From Ignavibacteriaceae bacterium (GTDB taxonomy: Bacteria; Bacteroidota; Ignavibacteria; Ignavibacteriales; Ignavibacteriaceae): DNA of 64,000 nt. Numbering within the stretch: the stretch's first letter is position 1; the number at the start of each line of letters is the position of its first letter. Positions 37,263 through 46,750 of this stretch are shown here, in pieces. Below the pieces are notes generated by a model. That model was given only the letters and a program-made list of their open reading frames with translations. It did no database searches and was not told the DNA's origin. The position numbers and the translations under genes are program-made. Where the stretch lies: the NCBI GenBank assembly GCA_031292455.1, contig JARLHC010000155.1, positions 1 to 64,000 of the forward strand, written 5' to 3'.

Positions 37263-38153
37263 ATGCGTAAACACGGGTATCTTAAATTGTTGTTTCTGCT
37301 TACAGGATTTCTATTTACCGCCTGTTCAGGTTCACAGCTTGTAACATCACAACAAAACACAGGCGAAATAAAAATAGATGGAAACTCTTCTGAATGGAAA
37401 CAGCTTACAAATATGAAAGGTGAAAATATATCGTTCGGATTTAGTAATGATGCGGATAATTTATATCTGATTATGATTACTAATGACAGGAATAAGATAA
37501 TGAAGATATTACTCGGAGGTCTGAAGGTATGGATCGATCCGGGAAATTCAGATGATAAAATTGGAATAAAATATCCCGATAGCCCTGAGCCGGCAGATAT
37601 GATGGAGCAAATGAAAAATCAAAGAATGCAGGATCAGCCCGGTATGGATAATAAAAACTTCGGGGATAAGCCAGAGAATAACGAATTGGATCCTGCTATG
37701 AAAATATTCCTTTCCCAGCAGAAAGATCTATATGTGATAAATGATGATGATAAAGTGCTGAAGTCATTCCCTATAAATGGCAGTTCGTATCAAGCCAGCT
37801 TTAAAGTAGATAGAAGCAGTTTATGTTATGAACTGAAGATCCCCTTTGGCCATAAACCGCTGTTAAATTATGTTCCTAAAAATAATTCTGTTGATAAAAT
37901 ATCAGTTAGTTTTATATCAGGTGAGCTTAAATTACCGAATGATCCAATGCAAAGACCGGATGGAATGGGGGGGAATGGTATGCCTCCATCGGGAGGACCT
38001 TCGATGGGAGGTGGACCGGGTGGTGGAGGTCCTCCATCTGGGGGTGGACCTGGCGGTGGTGGTCCTGGAGGAGGAGGCCCCGGTGGTCCCAACCAATCTA
38101 AACAATCAAATGTGCCGATTGATTATTCTTTTGAAGTTATTATGAACAAATAA
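37263..38153 (+). CDS. Lipoprotein with Met-rich middle and Gly/Pro-rich C-terminal region
   Basis: 296 residues. A signal ends at FTAC (C21, a slightly irregular lipobox). The start of the mature part (IKIDGNSSEW) looks like a CBM9/DOMON-type beta-sandwich. Residues 110-130 are rich in Met and Gln. Residues 225-285 are almost entirely Gly, Pro, Met and Ser in GG and GGP repeats. AAGGAG precedes the ATG. It follows the barrel gene by 20 nt, and a shared Met/Gly-rich composition suggests that they work together at the surface. Confidence 0.75.
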   Translation: MRKHGYLKLLFLLTGFLFTACSGSQLVTSQQNTGEIKIDGNSSEWKQLTNMKGENISFGFSNDADNLYLIMITNDRNKIMKILLGGLKVWIDPGNSDDKIGIKYPDSPEPADMMEQMKNQRMQDQPGMDNKNFGDKPENNELDPAMKIFLSQQKDLYVINDDDKVLKSFPINGSSYQASFKVDRSSLCYELKIPFGHKPLLNYVPKNNSVDKISVSFISGELKLPNDPMQRPDGMGGNGMPPSGGPSMGGGPGGGGPPSGGGPGGGGPGGGGPGGPNQSKQSNVPIDYSFEVIMNK

Positions 38154-38177
38154 AATATTTGGCTCTATCTCTCCTAT

Positions 38178-38208
38178 AACCTCGCATTAGGTTGATTAAT
38201 GTGAGGTT
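38178..38208 (+). terminator. Intrinsic terminator after the barrel-lipoprotein operon
   Basis: Twelve-pair stem AACCTCGCATTA / TAATGTGAGGTT with one G-T pair and a 7-nt loop, followed by a T-run. It separates the barrel-lipoprotein genes from the sigma factor operon. Confidence 0.78.
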
Positions 38209-38299
38209 TTTTATTTAACATACAGTTTCCTATTGAAATGACGCATGTTTCTGTAAAAATAAACGTCCAATTTATTATAAGAATCAATATTTTAGGTGT

Positions 38300-38878
38300 A
38301 TGCAGGAAGCTGAATTAATCAACAGACTAAAACAAAAAGATGAGGATGCCTTTAGGATAATTTTTAATGATAATCAGAAAAAAATACTAAATGTCTGTTA
38401 CCGGTTGGTAAATGATGAAGATGCGGCTCAGGATTTGACGCAAGAGGTCTTTATTAAAGTTTGGTCTTCAATTAACCAATTCAGAAATGAGTCTAAATTA
38501 TCAACATGGATATACAGAATTGCGGTTACCGGATCATTGGATTATTTGCGTGCACAGAAAAGGAAAAAGAGATTGGCAGTTTTTAATTATTTCTCCGGAG
38601 GAGGAGAAAAACAATTTGAAATAAAAGCTCCAAATGATCAGGACCCACAGATGCTTATGGAAAACGCAGAAAGGTTTGAAGTATTGAATGATGCATTAAA
38701 TAAACTGCCTGAAAATCAGAGAGTTTCTTTTTTGTTAAGTAAGGATGATGAAATGAGTGCTAAGGAAATAGCCATGATTTTAAGTACTACTGTTTCTTCG
38801 GTTGAATCGTTGATTCACCGCGCTAAGAAAAATCTGGAAAGAATTTTATATAACTATTATAAAAAACAAATTGTATGA
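38300..38878 (+). CDS. ECF-type RNA polymerase sigma factor
   Basis: 192 residues with region 2 (DEDAAQDLTQEVFIKVWSS, TWIYRIA) and region 4 (LPENQRVSFLLSKDDEMSAKEIA), and no extra domain. Directs transcription of a small regulon. Its stop overlaps the start of the next gene in an ATGA, the normal arrangement of a sigma factor with its anti-sigma factor. Confidence 0.93.
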   Translation: MQEAELINRLKQKDEDAFRIIFNDNQKKILNVCYRLVNDEDAAQDLTQEVFIKVWSSINQFRNESKLSTWIYRIAVTGSLDYLRAQKRKKRLAVFNYFSGGGEKQFEIKAPNDQDPQMLMENAERFEVLNDALNKLPENQRVSFLLSKDDEMSAKEIAMILSTTVSSVESLIHRAKKNLERILYNYYKKQIV

Positions 38879-39219
38879 AGAATGATCAAAAAATATCGGA
38901 CGATGTAAAGAAAACAATCTCTTTGCTCGATAACATCAAAAAAATTGAGCCGAATCCGTTTCTGTATACAAGAATAAAAGAAGGAATAGATTCCGCTAAC
39001 AATAAAAAATCTGTTTTATCAATTGATTTTGCCTTTACTCTCTTTAAACAGATTGTTTTTGCGGTATTGTTTCTTCTTAACATTTATTCCGTTATATCAT
39101 ATCTGAGTAATGGAAAGATGATTGGGCAATATCGTATGCAATATATTAAAAATGTTGTTTCCGAATATTCGATAAAAACTGAAAGCGATTATTTAACAAA
39201 TTATGTAAGTAAGGATTAG
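38875..39219 (+). CDS. Probable anti-sigma factor, single-pass membrane protein
   Basis: 114 residues: a cytoplasmic N-terminal half of about 50 residues, one helix at about 55-75 (IVFAVLFLLNIYSVISYL) and a short outer tail. No zinc-binding motif. Identified mainly by position: a 4-nt overlap with the ECF sigma factor and a 2-nt gap to the Spy-like gene. Confidence 0.68.
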   Translation: MKNDQKISDDVKKTISLLDNIKKIEPNPFLYTRIKEGIDSANNKKSVLSIDFAFTLFKQIVFAVLFLLNIYSVISYLSNGKMIGQYRMQYIKNVVSEYSIKTESDYLTNYVSKD

Positions 39220-39221
39220 AA

Positions 39222-39743
39222 ATGGACTGGCTTACTAAACAAAAAACTTATGTCCTGGTTATTATTTTATTAGTAGTAGTGAATATTACAACATTGATTT
39301 TATTGTGGACCGGCTTCCCCGGACCTCCTCCAATGGATAAAAATGGACATCCCGATACTAATAATTTTCTTAAGAATGAATTAGGATTGGATCAGCAGCA
39401 GCAGGAGAAATTTAATTTGCTTCGTCAGACTCTTTTTGATTCTATGGACTCTTTAAATAAGCAGTTATGGGCTAAAAAATTAGAAATTCAGGAACAGGCA
39501 TTTAAAGTAAATCCAGATACTCAGAAAGTAAACCGGCTTTTACAGGAGATAGCGGGGTATCAGATTCAAAACGAAAAGTTGATGTTCTATCATTTTACGG
39601 GGTTAAGGAATATCCTTTCAGCAGAGCAATTAGTTAAATTTAATAAAATATTAAACGGGCCTAATAAAAACGCACCCAGGCCGGGTGGTAAGCATAATCA
39701 TAATTCCCCTCCTCCCGGAGAGATCCCTCCACCCAGGCGTTAG
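39222..39743 (+). CDS. Membrane-anchored Spy/CpxP-like sensor protein
   Basis: 173 residues. An N-terminal helix (about 10-29) anchors an extracytoplasmic all-helical domain with two LTxxQ-like motifs (LGLDQQQQEKF and LSAEQLVKF). The tail is His/Pro-rich (GKHNHNSPPP). The family includes CpxP, Spy and metal sensors such as CnrX. Together with the sigma and anti-sigma genes it resembles CnrYXH-type signalling. AAGGA precedes the start. Confidence 0.8.
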   Translation: MDWLTKQKTYVLVIILLVVVNITTLILLWTGFPGPPPMDKNGHPDTNNFLKNELGLDQQQQEKFNLLRQTLFDSMDSLNKQLWAKKLEIQEQAFKVNPDTQKVNRLLQEIAGYQIQNEKLMFYHFTGLRNILSAEQLVKFNKILNGPNKNAPRPGGKHNHNSPPPGEIPPPRR

Positions 39744-40023
39744 TTCTGGAATAAAATATATTGATTGGATAATTTCGCAGGAATTGCATTTAGGGTATTT
39801 ATGTCATTATAGAATAATTGTGTCTGTAATTTATAATTACTAATTTTATAATATAGTAAATTCAATATCTCAGGACGTTAATTGAACAGTAAATCAGTTC
39901 TTTATATGATCCTAAATTTTATTTCCTTCTGTACTATTCCATTTTATATTTCTAAGTATAACCTCAGCCTATCAGTATGAATACTACCGGGTATCGAAAT
40001 AAAAATATTTTGTGAGGGTCAAT

Positions 40024-41460
40024 ATGAATAGAATACTTTTCTTTGTTTCACTTTTCACCGGACTTGTCTGTGCCCAATCTTTTCAAATTAAGCAAATAAC
40101 AAATCTTGATGCTGACTGCCGGAACTTTGCTAAAAGCGGGCCCGCAACATACGATCCGAGATATTTTGTTTTCGAAGCACATACAGGCAGTTCCAGCAAT
40201 ATTTACCTGGGACGGTATTATCCCTTGGCCGATTCATTCGCTGTTATAACGAATGTAACAAATGATAACTTCATAAATATTAATCCCAAATTAGTAATTT
40301 CCGGTTTACTTGACTCTCTATTTATTATTTATCAGACAAATAAAAATGGGAATTGGGATATTGCCTATAAGGTTTATGTTTATGACCAGCTTAGCACAGA
40401 TCATTATATCGCCAATACATCAATGGATGAAATAAATCCTATTGTATCGTTGATTGATCCCGGGTACTCTGCCGGTGAAAACCAATATATTTCGTACGAG
40501 AAAGGAAATTCAGTATACACAAAAAATATTAACTTATTACCCACTGCCGAATCAGAAGTTTTTCATGGAGATGACAGCACAAAGTATGATCAGGTATCCC
40601 TTGAAGGTCCTTTTATTTCTAAAATGTTTGTGACAGCAAGGAAAATTGTTAACGGGAAAGCATATATAGTCTATAAGCAGGGTGATGCTGATGTTTGGGG
40701 AAATGAACATATAATGGTGGCCGCCGGTAATTGCCACAATCCTGCTATACAATTAATAAATAATTTGCCATGTCTTACATTTACAAATGATATTGAGGGG
40801 AAAAGCAATATCTATATTATCGAAAGATTTTATCAGCCGGTTGATACAATAAAGCTAATAGAAAATCCTCTGACCGACTATGATGAGTTGATAACGCAGC
40901 CACCTGCAGCCTTACAAAAATATAATAATCTGAATATCGGGAATCCTTATACTTACAAAGTTATTAAGAATGATTCGTTATTTATACGGGTAAGTAAGTT
41001 CGATTCGCAAAATTTATTGGCAGATACTTTAATTCCCACTAAAGTAGCAAACAGTTCTCTCTATCTGGGTGGTATGGGTATTAATAATGGTGAGATTTGT
41101 TATACGTTTTGGGAAGACAGTTTAGACGGGAGGATACAAATATTTGCTAAGAAAGAAATTGGACTGATAGTTAACGTCAGGGATGATTATTCCCACCTAA
41201 GTTTTGTGCTCTCCCAGAACTACCCCAATCCATTTAATCCAAGCACAGTAATTTCATATTCATTGCCAAAAGCTTCTAATATAAAGCTCATTGTATATAA
41301 TACGATAGGACAAACAGTAAAAGTCCTTGAGATTGGATTTAAGAATGCAGGTAATTATTCGGTTAACTTTAATGCATCCAATCTTCCCAGCGGAATATAT
41401 TTCTACCAATTGGATGCAGGGCAGTATTCCCAGGTTAAAAAGATGTTGTTTCTGAAATAA
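40024..41460 (+). CDS. Secreted protein with T9SS type A sorting domain
   Basis: 478 residues from the ATG at 40024, preceded by GAGG. A GTG four codons upstream is less likely. The signal peptide ends CAQ. The body looks like a WD40/TolB-type beta-propeller (repeated short YxxxxxGxWDI-like strands). The last 80 or so residues are a T9SS sorting domain (NYPNPFNPSTVISY, SGIYFYQL) that should direct export across the outer membrane. Function of the body unknown. Confidence 0.83.
   Translation: MNRILFFVSLFTGLVCAQSFQIKQITNLDADCRNFAKSGPATYDPRYFVFEAHTGSSSNIYLGRYYPLADSFAVITNVTNDNFININPKLVISGLLDSLFIIYQTNKNGNWDIAYKVYVYDQLSTDHYIANTSMDEINPIVSLIDPGYSAGENQYISYEKGNSVYTKNINLLPTAESEVFHGDDSTKYDQVSLEGPFISKMFVTARKIVNGKAYIVYKQGDADVWGNEHIMVAAGNCHNPAIQLINNLPCLTFTNDIEGKSNIYIIERFYQPVDTIKLIENPLTDYDELITQPPAALQKYNNLNIGNPYTYKVIKNDSLFIRVSKFDSQNLLADTLIPTKVANSSLYLGGMGINNGEICYTFWEDSLDGRIQIFAKKEIGLIVNVRDDYSHLSFVLSQNYPNPFNPSTVISYSLPKASNIKLIVYNTIGQTVKVLEIGFKNAGNYSVNFNASNLPSGIYFYQLDAGQYSQVKKMLFLK
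41245..41460 (+). repeat. Sorting-domain DNA repeat, copy 1
   Basis: The 3' end of this cargo gene is nearly identical in DNA to 44651-44866 (offset 3406), with only scattered differences over about 215 bp. That is far more similar than the rest of either gene. Confidence 0.85.
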
Positions 41461-41604
41461 TGTTGGCATAGAACCAGTATAGGTAATTCAGAGGAAGGGA
41501 TCTGCAAGGGATAGTACGTACCAGTTATTGAGCTAATGGGTATAAAACACCGAACGGTATGATATTCGTATGGGATATGAAACTTATCAGAGAGAGTAGT
41601 AAGG

Positions 41605-41637
41605 AAATGCGCTCGAAATGCGCTCGAGATGCGCTCA
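41605..41637. repeat. Three tandem copies of an 11-bp unit
   Basis: AAATGCGCTCG at 41605-41615 and 41616-41626, then AGATGCGCTCA at 41627-41637. About 46 bp upstream of the 232-aa gene. GC-rich relative to the surroundings. Confidence 0.7.
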
Positions 41638-41683
41638 AATAAGTAGGGGAAAGATAATTTTTCTGTAAATAAGCGGAGTAATT

Positions 41684-42382
41684 ATGGGCAGGATAAAAAA
41701 GAAAAGGGGTAAAACATCTATCAGCGGACTTGCCGGAAATATTGAGATTTACAATGTAAAGGGGGAAACTTTTTTCAAGGCTCATGCTAAAAAGCATAAA
41801 AAGAGCAGATCAAAAGAAGCAGTTGCCGGAAGGAGTAATTTTGCATCGGTGGTAAAATTTGCCAGGGAAATAATCAAAGTACCGGAACTCAAGGAAGTAT
41901 GGAGTCATTCATCATTAGAGGGGAGGAATGAATTTCAAAAGTTAATCAGATATAACATGCCTTTGGCTTTCGAGGGGGATTTAACTATTAAAAACTTTTG
42001 TACACCTAAAGGGGTTAAACTATATATTCCGGATTTATCCCTGGAAGAGGAAACTTTAAGTTTTGCATTTGATGTATATGGGGTAATAAAACCTCCCTTA
42101 AAAATCCATTTGCTTTATTACATGTACAACTGTAAATGGAAAGACAGTTTTGATTTTTTAGTTACGTCTAATTGTATCAATATAAGCCAGGAAAATTCAG
42201 GCAAGTTTAGGAAGAATGGTGAATCGAAGTATGTGATAAAGCAAAAATTAGAAACTAGTGTAACGGAAACTCTGTCATATTTTAAGGATGTAATTGTATT
42301 TGTAGCGGTAACGGGGACTCCTACAATTGCAAAAAGGAAAGGCTGGACCAACACTGTGGGTTTTGATATTCCACAGATATGA
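41684..42382 (+). CDS. Hypothetical basic protein, possible DUF6266-like
   Basis: 232 residues with a very Lys-rich N-terminal quarter. The pattern SGLAGNIEIYNVKGETFF followed by basic residues and FASVVKFAREI resembles the small Bacteroidota family annotated DUF6266, as I recall it. That match is unverified. The rest is probably beta-rich. No signal peptide and no catalytic motif. Lies between the two T9SS cargo genes. Confidence 0.6.
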   Translation: MGRIKKKRGKTSISGLAGNIEIYNVKGETFFKAHAKKHKKSRSKEAVAGRSNFASVVKFAREIIKVPELKEVWSHSSLEGRNEFQKLIRYNMPLAFEGDLTIKNFCTPKGVKLYIPDLSLEEETLSFAFDVYGVIKPPLKIHLLYYMYNCKWKDSFDFLVTSNCINISQENSGKFRKNGESKYVIKQKLETSVTETLSYFKDVIVFVAVTGTPTIAKRKGWTNTVGFDIPQI

Positions 42383-42562
42383 TAAATTATTATTAACAGT
42401 TAGAGAGAGACTTTTAGCATAAATATTGGGATTCTCTCGATCATATGAAATAACATGTATATTATGTAAATTAATATAATAAAAGCGACACTCTTAAAAT
42501 ATTATAGAGGGTATTACACTAAGGTAAATGAAAAATATTTATATTTATAGAAGGAACTCTAC

Positions 42563-44866
42563 ATGAAATTTTTTTTACTTCTTATATTATTACAATTTTT
42601 ACTTCTTTATAATATTGATGTACTAGCACAATGGGTGCAAACCAATGGACCATATGGTGGACAAGTTCGTTGTTTATTCGCAAGTGGAGATAATATTTAT
42701 GGAGTTATTGGGGTAACTGTTTTCCATTCAACGAACAATGGGATAAATTGGAGTCGTGTAAATAGCATACCGCATTTGACAGTTTCGACTATTGCTATTA
42801 GTGGGAATATTGTTATTGCCGGAACTGATTTTAATTCTGATTATTCCTCTGGAGTTTTTCTAACAACCGACAATGGAACAAACTGGAAACAAGTACTTAA
42901 TTCGGGTGGAGTTACAACTCTTTGTGTAAGCGATAGTATCATAATTGCAGGAACATCTAACTCAGGTATATACCTTTCAAGTGATTATGGTACAAATTGG
43001 ACTTCTGTAAATAATGGTCTTTCTACCCAAAGGATAAATTCTCTTGCTATTAGCGGAAGAAATATTTTTACAGCCACAAATGATGGTGTATTTATCTCTA
43101 CAAATTTTGGTGCATTATGGACTAAGGTTAATGATGGGCTTACTACTGATTTCATCTATTCATTTGCCGTAAGTGGAAACAATATTTATGCGGGTACAGC
43201 TCAAGGTGTATTCCTTTCGACAAATAATGGAACATTATGGATACCGGTAAGTGATGGCCTTACATCCAGTAGCATCATGACATTAGCAATTAGTGGAAAC
43301 AATATATTTGCGGGTAATGATGACGGCGTTTTTTTTACAACTAATAATGGAACAGCTTGGACACAAATAAATAATGGGCTCACTTACTACCATATTACTG
43401 ATCTTGTGATTAGCGGAAATAATATTATTGCAGGAACTTCTAATGACGGTATATACCTTTCAACGAATAACGGATCCAACTGGACGCAAAATAATAATGG
43501 TCTGAATAGCTCTCAAATTTATTCGCTTGCTCTTGCCGGAACTAATATCTTTGCAGGGACTGGGAGTGGAGTTTATCTCTCAACAAACAGTGGAGCAAAC
43601 TGGATTCCAGCAAATAATGGTCAGATTAATTTTACTTTTTCTCTATTAAGAAAAGCCGATACAATTTTTGCAGGGACATATGAAAATGGAATTTATCTTT
43701 CAACTAACAATGGAGCAACCTGGACGCAAACAAATATTGGGCTTACTGGACGTCTAGTTAATTGTTTTGCAGTAATGGGAGCCAATGTTTTTGCGGGTAC
43801 TGATGCAGGTGTATATCTTTCAACGAATAACGGGACAAATTGGACGCAAGTAAATAATGGATTAACTGATATTTCGGTCAGTTCTATAGCTATTGTTGGA
43901 ACAAATATTTTTGCAGGCACTAGTGGAGGTGTGTATCTTTCGACAAATAATGGAACAAGTTGGACGCAAGTAAATAATGGGTTAACTGATACTTTTGTAA
44001 ACAGTCTAACTACCAGTGGTACTAATATTTTTGCAGGTACATTAGAGGGGGTATTTCTTACAACCAATAATGGGACAAACTGGATTCTTGCTAATAATGG
44101 AATACCTATTAGAAATTTTGAGGTTCTTGCTACCGTTGGAAATAATATTTTCGCAAGTTCATATGTCTATTTATATCTTTCGACAAATGATGGAACAAGC
44201 TGGACACAGGTCAATAATGGTTTTCTATATATTACTGATATCGTTAGTAACGGAGTTGATATGTTTGTAGGAACTTATGAAGGTGTTTGGAAACGACCCC
44301 TTTCAGAAATTCTACCTGTTGAGTTTACTACTTTTACGACAAGCACTAATAATGGCATCGTGAGCTTAAATTGGAATACTGCAACTGAAACAAACAACAG
44401 AGGTTTCGAAATTCAGAGAAAATCTTCCACAAATGATTTTATATCTGTCGCTTTTATTAAGGGAAAGGGAACAAGTACCAATTCAAACAATTATTATTGG
44501 GCTGAAAGAGTGCAACCCGGGAAATATTCATACAGATTGAAACAAGTTGATTTTAATGGTAAATGTGAATATTCAAAAGAGGTTGAAGTTACAGTTAATC
44601 CCCATGATTTTAGTCTAGGGCAGAATTACCCTAATCCTTTCAATCCGAACACAGTAATATCCTATTCATTGCCAAAAGCTTCTAACATAAAGCTTATTGT
44701 ATATAATACAATAGGACAAGACGTAAAAGTTCTTGAGGATGGATTTAAGAATGCAGGTAATTATAACATTAACTTTAATGCATCCAATCTTCCCAGCGGA
44801 ATATATTTCTACCAATTGGATACAGGGCAGTATTCCCAGGTTAAAAAGATGATTTTACTTAAATAA
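42563..44866 (+). CDS. Large secreted repeat protein with degenerate Asp-box motifs and a T9SS sorting domain
   Basis: 767 residues. The signal peptide ends VLAQ. Residues 25 to about 585 are about 13 repeats of roughly 43 residues, each with a strand, a SGNNIFAGT-like turn and STNNGTNW. This is the BNR/Asp-box motif SxDxGxxW with Asp mostly replaced by Asn (true Asp in TTDNGTNW and SSDYGTNW). It is probably a beta-propeller or a pair of propellers. A linker beta-domain (about 590-680) and a T9SS sorting domain (about 690-767) follow. Similar proteins are surface-exposed; no catalytic function is indicated. Confidence 0.85.
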   Translation: MKFFLLLILLQFLLLYNIDVLAQWVQTNGPYGGQVRCLFASGDNIYGVIGVTVFHSTNNGINWSRVNSIPHLTVSTIAISGNIVIAGTDFNSDYSSGVFLTTDNGTNWKQVLNSGGVTTLCVSDSIIIAGTSNSGIYLSSDYGTNWTSVNNGLSTQRINSLAISGRNIFTATNDGVFISTNFGALWTKVNDGLTTDFIYSFAVSGNNIYAGTAQGVFLSTNNGTLWIPVSDGLTSSSIMTLAISGNNIFAGNDDGVFFTTNNGTAWTQINNGLTYYHITDLVISGNNIIAGTSNDGIYLSTNNGSNWTQNNNGLNSSQIYSLALAGTNIFAGTGSGVYLSTNSGANWIPANNGQINFTFSLLRKADTIFAGTYENGIYLSTNNGATWTQTNIGLTGRLVNCFAVMGANVFAGTDAGVYLSTNNGTNWTQVNNGLTDISVSSIAIVGTNIFAGTSGGVYLSTNNGTSWTQVNNGLTDTFVNSLTTSGTNIFAGTLEGVFLTTNNGTNWILANNGIPIRNFEVLATVGNNIFASSYVYLYLSTNDGTSWTQVNNGFLYITDIVSNGVDMFVGTYEGVWKRPLSEILPVEFTTFTTSTNNGIVSLNWNTATETNNRGFEIQRKSSTNDFISVAFIKGKGTSTNSNNYYWAERVQPGKYSYRLKQVDFNGKCEYSKEVEVTVNPHDFSLGQNYPNPFNPNTVISYSLPKASNIKLIVYNTIGQDVKVLEDGFKNAGNYNINFNASNLPSGIYFYQLDTGQYSQVKKMILLK
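44651..44866 (+). repeat. Sorting-domain DNA repeat, copy 2
   Basis: Partner of 41245-41460. See that entry. Confidence 0.85.
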
Positions 44867-44878
44867 GTGTAATAAAAT

Positions 44879-45643
44879 TTAGTTAAGGATTTTAATTACT
44901 TCCTCATGTAGTTTTGAAGAACCGGCGGCAATGATGCTTTTGCCAGTAACAGGGTCATTGCCATGGTAATCGGTTATCGTTCCACCAGCGCCACGTATTA
45001 CAGGAATAAGTGCCATTGAATCCCAGATCGACATATCGGGATCAATCATTATATCGGCAAATCCGGTTGCCACCAGATAATACCCATAACAATCCCCCCA
45101 ATTCCTGTATAGCTTAACTTTTTGAATCAAAGTATTGAAATTATCAATGTCCTGGTATTTCTCAATGTTGAGGTGATCGGTAGTAAGGAGTACCGAATCA
45201 GATAGTTTGCTATTGTTTCTTACCTTAACCGCTGTGCCATTAAGCAGGGCTGTTTTATTGTCACCAATTAGGAATTCATTTAGTACCGGCTGGTTTATTA
45301 CTCCCAGTATTGGTTTACCTTTTTTTGTAAGTGCAATCAGAGTTCCGAATGTAAGAGCTCCGCAGATAAAACTTTTAGTGCCGTCAATCGGATCAAGTAT
45401 CCATTGATATTCCGCATTATCATTATAATTGCCGAACTCCTCACCGATAATTCCATGATCGGGAAAGTTCTTCATGATCGCACTTCGCATCAATTCTTCT
45501 GCTTTCTTATCTGCAATAGTGACAGGGGACTGGTCAGACTTAGAATAAACTGAGATATTTGTTCTGAAATAGCCCTTTATTATTTTACCAGAGATTTTGG
45601 CAAGCTTTTGCGCAAACAGTTTATATTCTTTCAGCTCATCCAT
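44879..45643 (-). CDS. Inositol monophosphatase family protein, likely histidinol-phosphatase
   Basis: 254 residues with the metal-binding motifs GEEFG, WILDPIDGTKSF and WDSMALIPVIRGAGG of the lithium-sensitive phosphatase superfamily. The sequence around SFICGALTFGTLIAL resembles the HisN histidinol-phosphatase group more than SuhB, but substrates in this family are hard to assign. No his genes lie nearby. Confidence 0.85.
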   Translation of the reverse strand: MDELKEYKLFAQKLAKISGKIIKGYFRTNISVYSKSDQSPVTIADKKAEELMRSAIMKNFPDHGIIGEEFGNYNDNAEYQWILDPIDGTKSFICGALTFGTLIALTKKGKPILGVINQPVLNEFLIGDNKTALLNGTAVKVRNNSKLSDSVLLTTDHLNIEKYQDIDNFNTLIQKVKLYRNWGDCYGYYLVATGFADIMIDPDMSIWDSMALIPVIRGAGGTITDYHGNDPVTGKSIIAAGSSKLHEEVIKILN

Positions 45644-45726
45644 AGAAATCCTAATATTTATTATCTTTATTATTAAAGAAAAAATAAGAATATAAATTTA
45701 ATATAAGAAAATATTAAGGAGGATTT

Positions 45727-46698
45727 ATGCAGTGTAAACATCTTGGAAGAACCGGACTGAAAGTAAGCAGTGTATGTTTAGGCACGATGAATTTTGGCCC
45801 ATATACTACTGAAGAAGATAGTTATAAAATAATGGACAGAGCTCTTGAACTTGGGATAAATTTCTTTGATACAGCAAATGTTTACGGCTGGGATAAAGGC
45901 AAGGGGGTGACGGAAAGCATAATAGGCAGATGGCTTGCACAGGGTGACGGCAGAAGAGAAAAGATAGTGCTTGCATCCAAAGTTTATGGTGAAATGGGGG
46001 AAGGTGTTAATGATTCTAAATTATCAGCTTATCATATTAAAAAAGCATGCGAAGGGAGCCTGAAAAGACTTCAGACCGATCATATTGATCTATACCAGAT
46101 GCATCATATTGACAGGCATGCACCCTGGGAGGAAATCTGGCAGGCCATGGAACAACTTGTCCAGGAAGGCAAAGTGATTTATGTAGGGAGCAGTAATTTT
46201 GCCGGATGGAATATTGTTGAAGCCAACTATAAAGCTAAAGAGAAACATTTACTTGGATTGGTTTCTGAACAGAGTATCTATAGTCTTAGAAACAGACATA
46301 TCGAACTTGAAGTGATTCCTGCCTGTAATGCAATGGGAATGGGGTTAATTCCATGGAGCCCATTGGGGGGAGGAATATTGTGCGGTGTTCTTGAGGGGCA
46401 GAAAGAGGGGAGAAGGACAAGGGAACCTTTGCAGAAATCAATTGCTAAACTTCGTCCGCAGCTTGAAGCTTATGAAAAGTTATGTAAAGAATCAGGATAT
46501 GCACCTGCCGATGTAGCACTTGCCTGGGTACTGAATAATCCTGTGGTTACTGCTCCTATTATTGGTCCACGTAAATTAGAGCAGCTTGAAGCTAATGTAA
46601 ATGCTTCAACTATTAAGCTATCCGAAGAAATGTTAAATAAATTAAATGAAATCTGGCCGGGTCCCGGTAACCAGGCACCCGAAGCTTATGCCTGGTAA
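45727..46698 (+). CDS. Aldo/keto reductase
   Basis: 323 residues with the AKR signatures GLKVSSVCLGTMNFG, FFDTANVYGWDKG (catalytic Asp/Tyr), the Lys in VLASKVYG, and IDLYQMHHIDRHAPWEE. The NADPH-binding end APIIGPRKLEQLEAN is present. Strong ribosome-binding site AAGGAGG. Most like the YajO/general stress 69 group. Substrate unknown. Confidence 0.92.
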   Translation: MQCKHLGRTGLKVSSVCLGTMNFGPYTTEEDSYKIMDRALELGINFFDTANVYGWDKGKGVTESIIGRWLAQGDGRREKIVLASKVYGEMGEGVNDSKLSAYHIKKACEGSLKRLQTDHIDLYQMHHIDRHAPWEEIWQAMEQLVQEGKVIYVGSSNFAGWNIVEANYKAKEKHLLGLVSEQSIYSLRNRHIELEVIPACNAMGMGLIPWSPLGGGILCGVLEGQKEGRRTREPLQKSIAKLRPQLEAYEKLCKESGYAPADVALAWVLNNPVVTAPIIGPRKLEQLEANVNASTIKLSEEMLNKLNEIWPGPGNQAPEAYAW

Positions 46699-46750
46699 AA
46701 TAGTTATATGACAGAGCTGAAATATTTGTTATCATCTTTAAAGGAGTACC

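Noticed and set aside
37868-38092. Minus-strand ORF rich in Pro and Gly
   Set aside because: It is the antisense of the Gly/Pro-rich tail of the lipoprotein at 37263-38153, so composition explains it.
43693-44067. Minus-strand ORF with repeats inside the large repeat gene
   Set aside because: Antisense of the Asp-box repeats. Its periodicity mirrors the real gene.
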